Positions 31,953 to 39,872 of a stretch of 64,000 bases of DNA are shown piece by piece (position 1 is the first letter of the stretch; the number at the start of each line of letters is the position of its first letter). The notes beneath the pieces were generated by a model that was given only the letters and a program-made list of their open reading frames with translations, did not search any database and was not told where the DNA came from. A program made the position numbers and the translations under genes. This DNA comes from JACRCT01 sp036504155 (GTDB lineage Bacteria; Myxococcota; Myxococcia; Myxococcales; UBA5297), in the NCBI GenBank assembly GCA_036504155.1, contig DASXVQ010000119.1:30482-94481 (forward strand), given 5' to 3'.

Positions 31953-33227
31953 ATGCGCATCCACGTCTTCGCGGAGCACTACCCCAATCCCTACAAGCCC
32001 TACTACGACACCCAGCTCTCCCAGTTCCTCGAAGACGGGCACGACGTCAGCGTCTTCACCTTCGGCAAGCACGACGCGACCCGGAACGCCCTGATCGACC
32101 GCTGGGGCCTCGACCGGCGGACGACCTATTTGCCCTGGACGCTTCGCGACCTGCCGAGCTGGCTGCCGCGGCTCGCCCACGATCTCCTGCGCGGCCCGGG
32201 CGCGCCGATGCGCAGCGTCTCCGCGGCTCGGGACGACCGCCTGCCGCTCAAGCGAGTGCTGCTGGATGCGGTCCGCGCGCTCGCGCTCCCGGAGCAGGAG
32301 CCCGACGTCTGCCTCGTGCACAACCTCATCACCGCCCAGTCGTTCGGCTTCCTGGCCCGCTGGTATCCAGGCGCGCGCGTGGCGCTCTACTTCCACGGCG
32401 GCGAGCTGCCGGACGGACGGCCGATCCCCGAGCGCGAGAGCCGCCGCGTCTTCGGCGGCGTGCACCGGGTGTTCACCAACACCGCCTCGTCACGCGGCGA
32501 GCTGCTGCGGCGCGGCTGCGAGCCGGAGAAGATCTCGGTGCTCCCCGTCGGCTTCCGCCTCGAGGACTACCCGCCCGACTCGCCCAAGCCATGGATGCCG
32601 GACGGCGTGCTGCGGCTCGTCTCCGTCGGGCGGGTCAGCGCCGAAAAGGGCCTGGACTACGCACTCGACGCCGTCGCGCAGCTTCGCGCTCGGGGCATCG
32701 ACCGCTTCCGCTACCGGATCGTCGGCGCGGGCACTGCGCTCGCCGGGCTCCACGAGCGCGTCCGCGCCGAGCGGCTGGAGCGCCTCGTGGAGTTCGTCGG
32801 CGAGGTGCTGCACCACGCGCTCGTCGACGAGTACCGCCGCGCGGACGTGCTGCTGCTTCCGAGCGTCCCGACGGCGCACTGGGCGGAGACGCAGGCCTGC
32901 GTGGTCCAGGAAGCCATGTTGATGGGGCTGCTGGTGATCGCCTCGCGGACCGGGGGAGTGCCCGAGTCGCTGGCGCCGGAGCAGCAGCAGCGCTTCGGCG
33001 TGGAGCCGCGGGACAGCGCGGGGATGGCCCGGCGCATCGAGGAGTTGCTCGGCCTCGGGCACGGCGAGGCGCGGCGGCTGGGCGAGGCGGGCCGTGAGTT
33101 CACGGCGGCCCGCTACGACATCCGGACGCTCAATCGGCGGTTACTGGAGGAGGCGCTCGGTGCGCCATCGCGGGTCGCCGGCCTCGCGACGGCGTGCGCG
33201 GAACCCGGTTCGGCTCCGAGTCCTTGA
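31953..33227 (+). CDS. GT4-family glycosyltransferase
   Basis: A 424-residue GT-B glycosyltransferase. The N-terminal domain begins MRIHVFAEHYPNPYKPYYDT, with acceptor-side loops including ARVALYFHGGELPDG. The C-terminal domain has LRLVSVGRVSAEKGLDYAL (donor binding, with Lys) and the E-x7-E motif in TQACVVQEAMLMGLLVIASR. GGAGG precedes the ATG. Linkage and acceptor are unknown. It is the first of several carbohydrate genes between here and 38350, although on mixed strands, so an exopolysaccharide or lipopolysaccharide role is plausible. Confidence 0.88.
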   Translation: MRIHVFAEHYPNPYKPYYDTQLSQFLEDGHDVSVFTFGKHDATRNALIDRWGLDRRTTYLPWTLRDLPSWLPRLAHDLLRGPGAPMRSVSAARDDRLPLKRVLLDAVRALALPEQEPDVCLVHNLITAQSFGFLARWYPGARVALYFHGGELPDGRPIPERESRRVFGGVHRVFTNTASSRGELLRRGCEPEKISVLPVGFRLEDYPPDSPKPWMPDGVLRLVSVGRVSAEKGLDYALDAVAQLRARGIDRFRYRIVGAGTALAGLHERVRAERLERLVEFVGEVLHHALVDEYRRADVLLLPSVPTAHWAETQACVVQEAMLMGLLVIASRTGGVPESLAPEQQQRFGVEPRDSAGMARRIEELLGLGHGEARRLGEAGREFTAARYDIRTLNRRLLEEALGAPSRVAGLATACAEPGSAPSP

Positions 33228-33397
33228 GCGCGATCTTCGTCGTCGTCACTGCGCCCCGGTAGGGCGCGGCCGGGGCCGCTGCATGCTCGACGCCGTTGCC
33301 GCGCGGCTGCTCGCCTTTGCGTATTGGCACTTCTCCTGCTGGCCCTGGAGGCGGGCTTTCGGGTGAGCCACCGCAAGCCAGGGCTTGGGGATGCGGG

Positions 33398-34627
33398 TCA
33401 GGCGCTCAGCCACGCCGCCAGCCGCTCGACGTCCCCCTCGTCGTGCCAGCCGTGCAGCGCCACGCGCAGGTAGCCCTCGCGCACCGACACGAAGATCTTC
33501 CGGCGGCCTCCCTCCTTCGCCCGGTCCGCGACGAGCTGCGCCCCGGCGCCGCCGTGGTGGAAGCCGAGGATGGGCCCGAGGCGCCCTTCGCGCCGCAGGC
33601 CGTCCAGCCGCTGCGCGTCGCGCTGGAAGCCCCCGGTGATCTTCGAGAGCAGCCGCGCCTGCGTCGCGTCCACGTGCCTGGCGATCGCCTCCGAGCCCGC
33701 CTCGCGCAAGAGCCGCAGCGACACGGCGAGCGGCACCAGCAGCAGCCCGCCCGACCCGCCCTGCTCGAACTTGCGGCCATCGCTGAGCCACGGCCGCTCG
33801 TAGTCGGTGGAGGGCCGTCCGAAGTCGAGGCCCCCTTCCACGGAGAGCCAGGAGCCCATCGGCGCGAGCCGCGAGCGGAAGCCCGGCTCCGTCCAGAGCA
33901 GCCCTGCGCCCTGCGGCGAGAGCAGGCCCTTGTGCACGGCGGTGGCGAACGCGGCGATGCCCGAGCCCCGCAGCCGGATGGGCAGCGCGCCGGCTCCCTG
34001 GATCCCGTCGACGACGAAGTCGACGCCGCGCTCGGCGCAGCCCCGGGCGAGCCGGGCGAGATCCAGCCGGAGGCCGTCCTGGAAGCGCACCCAGCTCACG
34101 GTGAGGATGCGCGTCTTCGGCCCGATGGCCGCCAGCAGCCGCGCCTCGGGATCGATCGTCGTCCCCTGGCCGGACGGGCCGTCGCCGGAAGACGGAGGCT
34201 TCGAGTCCAGCGCCCTCGCGCCGGCCAGGTGCCCGTCCCAGAGCGGCACCTCGCGGAAGGAGACGCCGCGGGGGGCGAGCGCCTTCCACGGCCAGACGTT
34301 GCTCGGGAACTCGCCCAGCGGCGCCAGCACCTCGTCGCCGCTCTTCCAGGGATAGCTCTGCGCGACGCACGTCAGCCCGCCGGAGGTGCTCGAGGTGAGC
34401 GTGAAGTCGGGCACCTCCGCGCCGAAGAGCAGCCCGGCCTCGCGGCGCACGTCGTCGGCCGGCTTGGTCCAGTCCTCGGCACCCAGCTCCCAGGGCCGCA
34501 GCTCCTTCTCCAGGAACGCGCGGGCCGCGTCGACCGAGGCGCGCGGGACGGGGCCCTCGGCGCAGTGGAGCGCCCAGAGCGCCTCGCCGCGGAAGTCGAA
34601 GGCCTGCTTGGACAATGGCGCGGTCAT
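33398..34627 (-). CDS. Aminotransferase class V-fold PLP enzyme
   Basis: A 409-residue PLP-dependent enzyme of fold type I, resembling the cysteine desulfurase/isopenicillin epimerase group. Typical elements are the N-terminal FRGEALWALHCAEGPVPRAS, SSTSGG near the phosphate site, DFVVDGIQGAGALPI (Asp that contacts the pyridine N) and the Schiff-base Lys in TAVHKGLLSPQGAGLLW. The C-terminal small domain ends RVALHGWHDEGDVERLAAWL. The start is the ATG at 34627 and no upstream extension is plausible. It precedes nothing in its direction; the DsbA-like gene lies just upstream on the same strand. Substrate unknown. Confidence 0.85.
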   Translation of the reverse strand: MTAPLSKQAFDFRGEALWALHCAEGPVPRASVDAARAFLEKELRPWELGAEDWTKPADDVRREAGLLFGAEVPDFTLTSSTSGGLTCVAQSYPWKSGDEVLAPLGEFPSNVWPWKALAPRGVSFREVPLWDGHLAGARALDSKPPSSGDGPSGQGTTIDPEARLLAAIGPKTRILTVSWVRFQDGLRLDLARLARGCAERGVDFVVDGIQGAGALPIRLRGSGIAAFATAVHKGLLSPQGAGLLWTEPGFRSRLAPMGSWLSVEGGLDFGRPSTDYERPWLSDGRKFEQGGSGGLLLVPLAVSLRLLREAGSEAIARHVDATQARLLSKITGGFQRDAQRLDGLRREGRLGPILGFHHGGAGAQLVADRAKEGGRRKIFVSVREGYLRVALHGWHDEGDVERLAAWLSA

Positions 34628-34657
34628 CGCGGACCTCGAGAGGGCGGAATGAGGGCG

Positions 34658-34681
34658 GCCGGCGGGGAGGCCGGCGGCTAC
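34658..34681. repeat. Copy of dispersed GGCCGGC-GGCTAC element containing the DsbA-like stop codon
   Basis: GCCGGCGGGGAGGCCGGCGG plus CTAC ends within the last codons of the minus-strand gene, so the stop (CTA at 34678-34680) is part of the element. Related to the arms at 16685-16804. Confidence 0.4.
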
Positions 34682-35532
34682 TTGCGAGTCACCCGGTCGT
34701 ACTCCTCGAGGAGCGCGTCGACGATGGATCCGGTCTCCAGCTCGCCCGACCAGAGCCGCCCGTCGATGTAGATCGTCGGCGTGGCCTCGACCTTGTTCCG
34801 GGTCCCCTCCTTCTTGACCTCGGTCAGCGCCTCGCGGACCTTCTCGTCGGCCAGGGCGGCCTCGAAGGCCGGCCGGTCCAGCTTCTGGAACTCGGCCCAG
34901 TCCGCGAGGATGACCGGGTTGAACTCGTCGAAGTGCTTGTAGGTGTAGACCGTGAACGGCCACATCTTTCCCTGCTTGCCGGCGGCCATCAGCGCCAGCG
35001 CGCCCTCGGTGGAGCCCTCGTGGCCCTTGAGCGGGAACGGCCGCAGGTAGAGCTTCACCTTGCCCTTGAGCGCGTCCTCGGTGACCTCGCGGTGCAGCGC
35101 CAGCACGAGGTCGCGGCAGAACGGGCAGCGGGTGCAGGCGTACATCACCGCGGTCACCGGCGCGCTCGCCTCGCCCAGGCGCGCCGAGTCCTCGAGCACG
35201 AACGTCCGGGTGGGGTGCGAGCCGGTCATGCTCTTCTTGCGGTTCTCGTAGGCCTTCTCCAGGCCTGCGGCGTCCTTGCCCAGCGCCGCCATGCGGCAGA
35301 GGTTGTTGGCCAGCCGCGGGACGACCGGGCAGCTCTTGGCCTGCGGCGCCAGGCACTTGGCGAAGGAGTCGGTGCAGCACTCGTACGGCTTCAGCTTCGC
35401 GAAGAGCTCGTCGACCATCTTCTTCTGCTCGCCCTCCAGCGCCTCGCAGGCGGGGGTCTGGGCGCGGGCGGCGGTCGAGGACAGCAGCACGGCCAGCATG
35501 GCCCCGGCGATCCACAGGCTCCTGACGTTCAT
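34678..35532 (-). CDS. Periplasmic DsbA-like thioredoxin-fold protein
   Basis: A 284-residue exported protein. The signal peptide (residues 1-24) ends TAARA-QT. Residues 25-80 carry paired cysteines (YECCTDSFAKCLAPQAKSCP), an unusual Cys-rich N-domain. The thioredoxin domain has the active site CTRCPFC (about residues 132-138) and the cis-Pro loop VEATPTIYIDG. Like DsbA/DsbG or BdbD, it should make or isomerise disulfides in the periplasm, fitting a genome with Cys-rich secreted proteins such as the one at 39873. Stop codon lies in a repeat element. Confidence 0.88.
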   Translation of the reverse strand: MNVRSLWIAGAMLAVLLSSTAARAQTPACEALEGEQKKMVDELFAKLKPYECCTDSFAKCLAPQAKSCPVVPRLANNLCRMAALGKDAAGLEKAYENRKKSMTGSHPTRTFVLEDSARLGEASAPVTAVMYACTRCPFCRDLVLALHREVTEDALKGKVKLYLRPFPLKGHEGSTEGALALMAAGKQGKMWPFTVYTYKHFDEFNPVILADWAEFQKLDRPAFEAALADEKVREALTEVKKEGTRNKVEATPTIYIDGRLWSGELETGSIVDALLEEYDRVTRK

Positions 35533-35901
35533 TCGCTCGTCTCCTCGGGCCCCGGCCTCGATCGGGCGGAGCGTCCGGCGTCCGTGCCGGGACGGGGATT
35601 CTAAGGCCGGAAGAGCAGACGCATCGAGAGCTTGTTGCCTTCAGGTGGCCATCGCCGGCTCCCGCCCAGGGCGGCGGCCGGGTGCACGCGGGACCGACCG
35701 AGCGACGGCCGATCTCAAGTGCCCGAATGAAGCTGGGGCTTGCGTCCCCGAGGGTCGCGGAGTTGCCGTGCCCCCGAGCCGGGGGATGGCCTTGGCGAGC
35801 GCTCGGGAACACTTCAATGCCTCAGGCGCCTGGTTCCACGGAGGGCGACGGGACGCAACGCCGGAGGCCGCCCTCCCCGACAGGCCTGCCCGGAGCGGCG
35901 G
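35533..35901. other. Intergenic region with a repeat copy
   Basis: No gene with a start signal is seen in 369 bases between divergent genes. The only recognised element is a copy of the dispersed arm (GAGCGTCCGGCGTCCGTGCC at 35569-35588). The frame that runs from 35740 into the epimerase has no ribosome site and a Pro/Arg-rich sequence, so it is taken as leader. Confidence 0.45.
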
Positions 35902-36945
35902 ATGGAGCGAGCGACCTACGGCGGCAAGACGGTGCTCGTGACGGGCGGTGGCGGCTCGATTGGCACCAACCTCGTGCGCGGGCTGATCTGCGCCGGCGCG
36001 AGCGCCGTCCTCATCCTCGACGACTTCTCCGCCGCCTTCGCTTGGAACATCCCTTCGCTGCCCGGGGTCCTGGTCGTCCGGGGCAGCGTCACGGACGACG
36101 TGGCCCTGAAGCGGGTCTTCAACGAGAAGCCAGAGGTGGTCTTCCACCTCGCCGCGTTCTTCGCCAACCAGAACTCGGTCGACTACCCCGAGCACGACCT
36201 GCTCGTGAACGGGATGGGGACGCTGAAAGTCCTGGAGTACGCGCGCCTCTCGGGCGTGTCCCGCGTGGTCTACGCCTCGTCGGGGTGCTCGATCTACGGC
36301 AGCCAAGCCCCGTTGCCGCTGCGCGAGGACTGCATGTCGATGCACCTGACTTCGCCCTACCAGGTCACCAAGATGCTGGGGGAGCTGTACTCGAACTTCT
36401 TCCTGCATCACTACCGCCTGCCGGTGGTGAAGACGCGCTTCTTCAACTCATACGGACCCGGCGAGGTCCCCGGCCAGTACCGCAACGTGATCCCCAACTT
36501 CATCTACTGGGCCATGCTCGGGCTGCCGTTGCCGATCACGGGAAACCCCGACGCCACGCGCGACTTCTGCTACGTGGGCGACCTGGTCGAAGGGCTCCTG
36601 CGGGCTGGCTACGTCGAGGCCGCGGTCGGCCAGGAGATGAACCTGGCCTCCGAGCGCGAGATCCGCATCGGCACTCTCGCCGAGCGGATCAACGAGGCGG
36701 TCGGCAACAAGGCCGGCGTCCGGATCGTCGGCAAGCGCCGCTGGGACACGAAGAGCCGGCTCCTGGCGTCGGTCGACCGGGCGCGGCAGCTGCTGGGCTA
36801 TGAGCCCACCACGACGTTCGAGGACGGCCTCGAGAAGACCATCCGCTGGTTCCACGACAACTGGGAAGACATCCAGCGCAGCGCCAGCTTCGGCCCGGGG
36901 ATCTCGTCAGCCGTGCGCTCGGTCGTCGTCAAGGCGAAGGAGTGA
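35902..36945 (+). CDS. NAD-dependent NDP-sugar epimerase/dehydratase (extended SDR)
   Basis: A 347-residue extended short-chain dehydrogenase. The NAD motif is VLVTGGGGSIGTNLV at residues 10-24; the acidic residue after strand 2 is in LILDDFS; the active site has Ser in YASSGCSIYG and Y153-x3-K157 (YQVTK). Downstream PGEVPGQYRNVIPNFIYWAM and DATRDFCYVGDLVEGLL are sugar-nucleotide elements seen in UDP-glucose 4-epimerases and relatives. GGAG lies before the ATG at 35902; an in-frame Met 54 codons earlier is unsupported. It is followed by a GT4 gene in the same direction, so it likely supplies an activated sugar for a glycan. Confidence 0.9.
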   Translation: MERATYGGKTVLVTGGGGSIGTNLVRGLICAGASAVLILDDFSAAFAWNIPSLPGVLVVRGSVTDDVALKRVFNEKPEVVFHLAAFFANQNSVDYPEHDLLVNGMGTLKVLEYARLSGVSRVVYASSGCSIYGSQAPLPLREDCMSMHLTSPYQVTKMLGELYSNFFLHHYRLPVVKTRFFNSYGPGEVPGQYRNVIPNFIYWAMLGLPLPITGNPDATRDFCYVGDLVEGLLRAGYVEAAVGQEMNLASEREIRIGTLAERINEAVGNKAGVRIVGKRRWDTKSRLLASVDRARQLLGYEPTTTFEDGLEKTIRWFHDNWEDIQRSASFGPGISSAVRSVVVKAKE

Positions 36946-37006
36946 CCGGGCGAATCCCTCTCGCTCGCCCCGGGCCGGGTCGGCCAGTGCCGCAGGAGGA
37001 TGGGCG

Positions 37007-38350
37007 ATGAGGGTTCTTCTGCTCACGGCGGTCTTTCCTCCGGAGGTGCGGTCAGCGGCCCAGATTATGTGGGAGCTCGCCGAGACGCTGCGCCGGCACG
37101 GTCACGAGGTGACCGTCCTGACCTCCACGCACGGCGACCCATCGGGCGGGCGATCGCTGCGAGACCGCCTGGTGCAGCGCGAGGAGCGCGAGGGGGTGCG
37201 CATCGTCCGCGTCCCGACGCTGCCCATCCACCGCAGCCACGCGCCCGCCGTGGTGCGCGGCCTCGGCCAGCTCGTCAACGCGCTCGTCTACCTGGAGGCG
37301 GCGCTGCTGCTGCGCGGTGTGGACGTGACGCTCGCCTATTCGCCACCGCTCCCCTTGGCGCTGGTCGGCCTCGCTCTGCAACGGATCCACGGCGTCCCGC
37401 ACGTCCTCAACGTCCAGGACCTCGTGCCCCAGTACGCCGTCGACCTGGGCGTGTTGAGGAGCCGAGCCGCCATCACCGCCGCACGCTGGGTCGAGAGGTT
37501 CCTGTATCGCCAGGTGAAGGCGATCTCGGTGCACTCGCGCGGCAACGCCGACTACCTGAAGGAGGTCGGCGTGCCGCCCGCCAAGGTCGCGATCGTCCCG
37601 AACTGGGTCGACACCTCGCTGATCCGCCCGAGGTCCCGACGGACGCAGTACCGCACCGCCGCCGACCTCGACGGAAAGTTCGCCGCCCTCTTCGCCGGGA
37701 TGCTCGGCTTCGCCCAGGACCTGGACACGGTGGTCGAGGCGGGCTCCTACTTGCGCGATCATCCGGACATCGTCCTGCTCATCGTCGGCGACGGGGTCGA
37801 GAAGGCACGGCTCCAAGAGAAGGTGCGGCAGCTGGGGCTCAGGAACGTCCGCTTCATGCCCTTCGTGAGCAAGGAGGCCTACCCGGAGGTCGTCGCGTCT
37901 GCGGACGTCTGCCTGGCCACCCTGCAGAAGTCGCTGCTCTGCCCGGTCGTACCGTCCAAGCTGCTGGGGTACATGGCGGCAGGTCGCCCGGTCATCGCCA
38001 GCTTCCCCGAGGGAGGCGACGCGCCGCGCCTGGTGCGGGAAGCCGGCTGCGGCATCTGCGTCCCGGCCGGAGACCCGGCGCGGTTGGCGCGGGCCATCTA
38101 CTCCGCGTACACCCACCCCGACGAGTGCCGTCGGTGGGGGGAGCGCGGCCGTCGTTTCGTGCGCGATCACCACGACCGCGAAGGATGCGTGGCCCTCTAC
38201 GAGGCGCTGTTCTCCGAGCTCACGGGACAGCCGCCGCGGGCCGCGACCGGCGCGCGAGGGCACGGCCGCGCCCGCAGGTCCGCTCCGGCGGCACGCCACG
38301 CAGCCCGCGGGGTGCCAAGGCCGGCACCGTGCGCGCGTCCGCTCCGCTAG
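37007..38350 (+). CDS. GT4-family glycosyltransferase, WbuB-like
   Basis: A 447-residue GT-B enzyme resembling WbuB-type transferases of capsule or O-antigen clusters. The start MRVLLLTAVFPPEVRSAAQI, the segment VTLAYSPPLPLALVGLALQR and VLNVQDLVPQYAVDLG are typical of that group. The donor domain has AALFAGMLGFAQDLDTVVEA and SLLCPVVPSKLLGYMAAGRP, in which the usual catalytic EExx is replaced by PSK as in WbuB relatives. AGGAGG lies before the ATG. The last 45 residues are Arg/Ala-rich and probably disordered. Cotranscribed with the epimerase 62 bases upstream. Confidence 0.88.
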   Translation: MRVLLLTAVFPPEVRSAAQIMWELAETLRRHGHEVTVLTSTHGDPSGGRSLRDRLVQREEREGVRIVRVPTLPIHRSHAPAVVRGLGQLVNALVYLEAALLLRGVDVTLAYSPPLPLALVGLALQRIHGVPHVLNVQDLVPQYAVDLGVLRSRAAITAARWVERFLYRQVKAISVHSRGNADYLKEVGVPPAKVAIVPNWVDTSLIRPRSRRTQYRTAADLDGKFAALFAGMLGFAQDLDTVVEAGSYLRDHPDIVLLIVGDGVEKARLQEKVRQLGLRNVRFMPFVSKEAYPEVVASADVCLATLQKSLLCPVVPSKLLGYMAAGRPVIASFPEGGDAPRLVREAGCGICVPAGDPARLARAIYSAYTHPDECRRWGERGRRFVRDHHDREGCVALYEALFSELTGQPPRAATGARGHGRARRSAPAARHAARGVPRPAPCARPLR

Positions 38351-38359
38351 GCTTGGCCC

Positions 38360-38926
38360 ATGCGCCTCGAGGTCTTCCGCGGATCGCTGCTGGACGTGCC
38401 GGACGTCGAGGCGCTGGTCGTGCCGGCGAACAAGCAGCTCACGCTGGGCTGGGGCACGCACCTCGCCGAGGCGATCGCCCAACGGGCCGGGCCGAGGGTG
38501 GAAGAAGAGGCGCTGCGCTGGGCCGAGGATCACCTGGGCGCGAAGCCTGGCGAAGGCATCGCGCTGGGCGAGGCCTCGGTCAGCTCCGGCGGCGCGCTGC
38601 CCTGCCGCTGGCTCGTGCACGCCGCGGTCCTCGACAAGTACGATTTCAACCCGCTCTTCCTGCTCAAGCTGCGCCAGCGCACGAGCGACGAGACACTTCG
38701 TCTGGCCACGCGGGCCTCGCTGGCGCGGGCGAGGGAGCTGGGGATCCGCTCGATGGCCTTCTCGCTGATGGGCGCGGGCATCGGCGGGATGCCGGCGAAG
38801 AAGTGCGCCGCAATCCTCGTCGCGGAGCTCTCGAAGACCCAAGCGCAGCTGGAGCGGATCGTCGTCGCGACGGTGAAGGAGAAGGAGGCGCGGATCGTCG
38901 AGGCCACCTGCAAGGCCGCGTCCTGA
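38360..38926 (+). CDS. Macro-domain (ADP-ribose-binding) protein
   Basis: A 188-residue macro domain. Features are the N-terminal strand LEVFRGSLLDVPDVEALVVP, then AN followed by GWGTHLAEAIAQRAGP (the substrate loop, with GW in place of the common GGG), RWLVHAAV and the phosphate loop MAFSLMGAGIGGMPAKKC. Such proteins bind ADP-ribose or its derivatives and often remove ADP-ribose from proteins or nucleic acids. It starts ten bases after the glycosyltransferase stop, but a functional link is not evident. No strong ribosome site. Confidence 0.85.
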   Translation: MRLEVFRGSLLDVPDVEALVVPANKQLTLGWGTHLAEAIAQRAGPRVEEEALRWAEDHLGAKPGEGIALGEASVSSGGALPCRWLVHAAVLDKYDFNPLFLLKLRQRTSDETLRLATRASLARARELGIRSMAFSLMGAGIGGMPAKKCAAILVAELSKTQAQLERIVVATVKEKEARIVEATCKAAS

Positions 38927-38987
38927 GACCATCTACATCCCGGGCCGCCAAGCAGGAGCACAAGGGCTGCGTACGAGCATGGAAGCG

Positions 38988-39077
38988 GCGGTGCCAGTAG
39001 CTCCTACCGGATCGCCGAAGGGCCTCCCCCTTCCCCTCCAGCTCCGCTGGAGCCGCTGGAGGGGGCCGGGGGGAGGC
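38988..39077. repeat. Second copy of the GCTCCTACCGG dispersed repeat
   Basis: AGCTCCTACCGGATCGCCGA (38999-39018) matches the copy near 477-500. It is followed by CCCCTCCAGCTCCGCTGGAG and CGCTGGAGGGGG, which can fold as a hairpin. It lies between convergent genes (macro domain and HlyIII), the same position as the first copy, so a terminator role is plausible. Confidence 0.5.
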
Positions 39078-39736
39078 TACCGCCCCGGAAGCACGTACAT
39101 CGCCACCGCCAGGAAGTGGCAGACGCTGCCGCCCAGCACGAACAGGTGCCAGACGGCGTGCATGTATTTCACGCGCTTGAGCACGTAGAAGAACGTCCCC
39201 ACGGTGTAGGCCAGACCGCCCGCAATCAGCAGCCCGATGCCCGCGCTCGGCAGGCGCTCGAGGAGCGGCTTGATGAGGAAGATGATGCCCCACCCCATGG
39301 GGATGAACCCCGCCGCCGTCACCCACCGCGGGCGGTAGACCCAGAACGCCTCGGCCGCCACGCCCGCCACCGCGATGGTCCACACCGCGGCGAACAGCCA
39401 CATCCCGCCGGCGTCCCGCAGCGTGATGAGCGTGAACGGCGTGTAGGTCCCGGCGATGAGCAGGTAGATGGAGGTGTGGTCCAGCACCTTGAGCACATGC
39501 TTGGCCCGGGCGTGAGGGATGGCGTGGTAGAGCGAGCTGAAGACGTACTGCAGGAGCAGCGCGACGCCGAAGACGATGGCCCCCGCCAGGCACCACGCGT
39601 CGCCCCACAGCGCCGCGAAGACGACCATCACCGTCAACCCGGCCACCGAGATGGCCGCCCCGACCCCGTGCGTGACGGCGTTGGCGATTTCCTCGCCCAC
39701 GGTATAGCCCTGCGGCTTCGCCCTTGGATCAGCCAT
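39077..39736 (-). CDS. Hemolysin III family membrane protein
   Basis: A 219-residue protein with seven transmembrane helices of the HlyIII/PAQR family. Conserved features are the N-terminal YTVGEEIANAVTHGVGAAIS, SSLYHAIPHARAKHVLKVLD (with the Ser/His and Asp of the presumed zinc site), DHTSIYLLIAGTYTPF and the C-terminal MHAVWHLFVLGGSVCHFLAV with two His. The four His/Asp positions of the metal site are all visible. Function in bacteria is unclear; some members affect membrane lipid balance. Divergent from the large Cys-rich lipoprotein gene. Confidence 0.92.
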   Translation of the reverse strand: MADPRAKPQGYTVGEEIANAVTHGVGAAISVAGLTVMVVFAALWGDAWCLAGAIVFGVALLLQYVFSSLYHAIPHARAKHVLKVLDHTSIYLLIAGTYTPFTLITLRDAGGMWLFAAVWTIAVAGVAAEAFWVYRPRWVTAAGFIPMGWGIIFLIKPLLERLPSAGIGLLIAGGLAYTVGTFFYVLKRVKYMHAVWHLFVLGGSVCHFLAVAMYVLPGR

Positions 39737-39872
39737 CCCTGATTCCTAGCAGTGCGCCCCCTAGGAGACCGTAAAGACTGGGCAAATACGACCGGGCCAC
39801 CCCACCGATGGACGGCTTGCGAGCGCCGGCGATACCCTCCGGCACATTCACTGGCCGTACTCGGGGGTACCC

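Noticed and set aside
35740..35901. N-terminal extension of the epimerase by 54 codons
   Set aside because: The extra part is Pro/Arg-rich with no ribosome site, and the Rossmann motif would start far too late. The ATG at 35902 has GGAG upstream.
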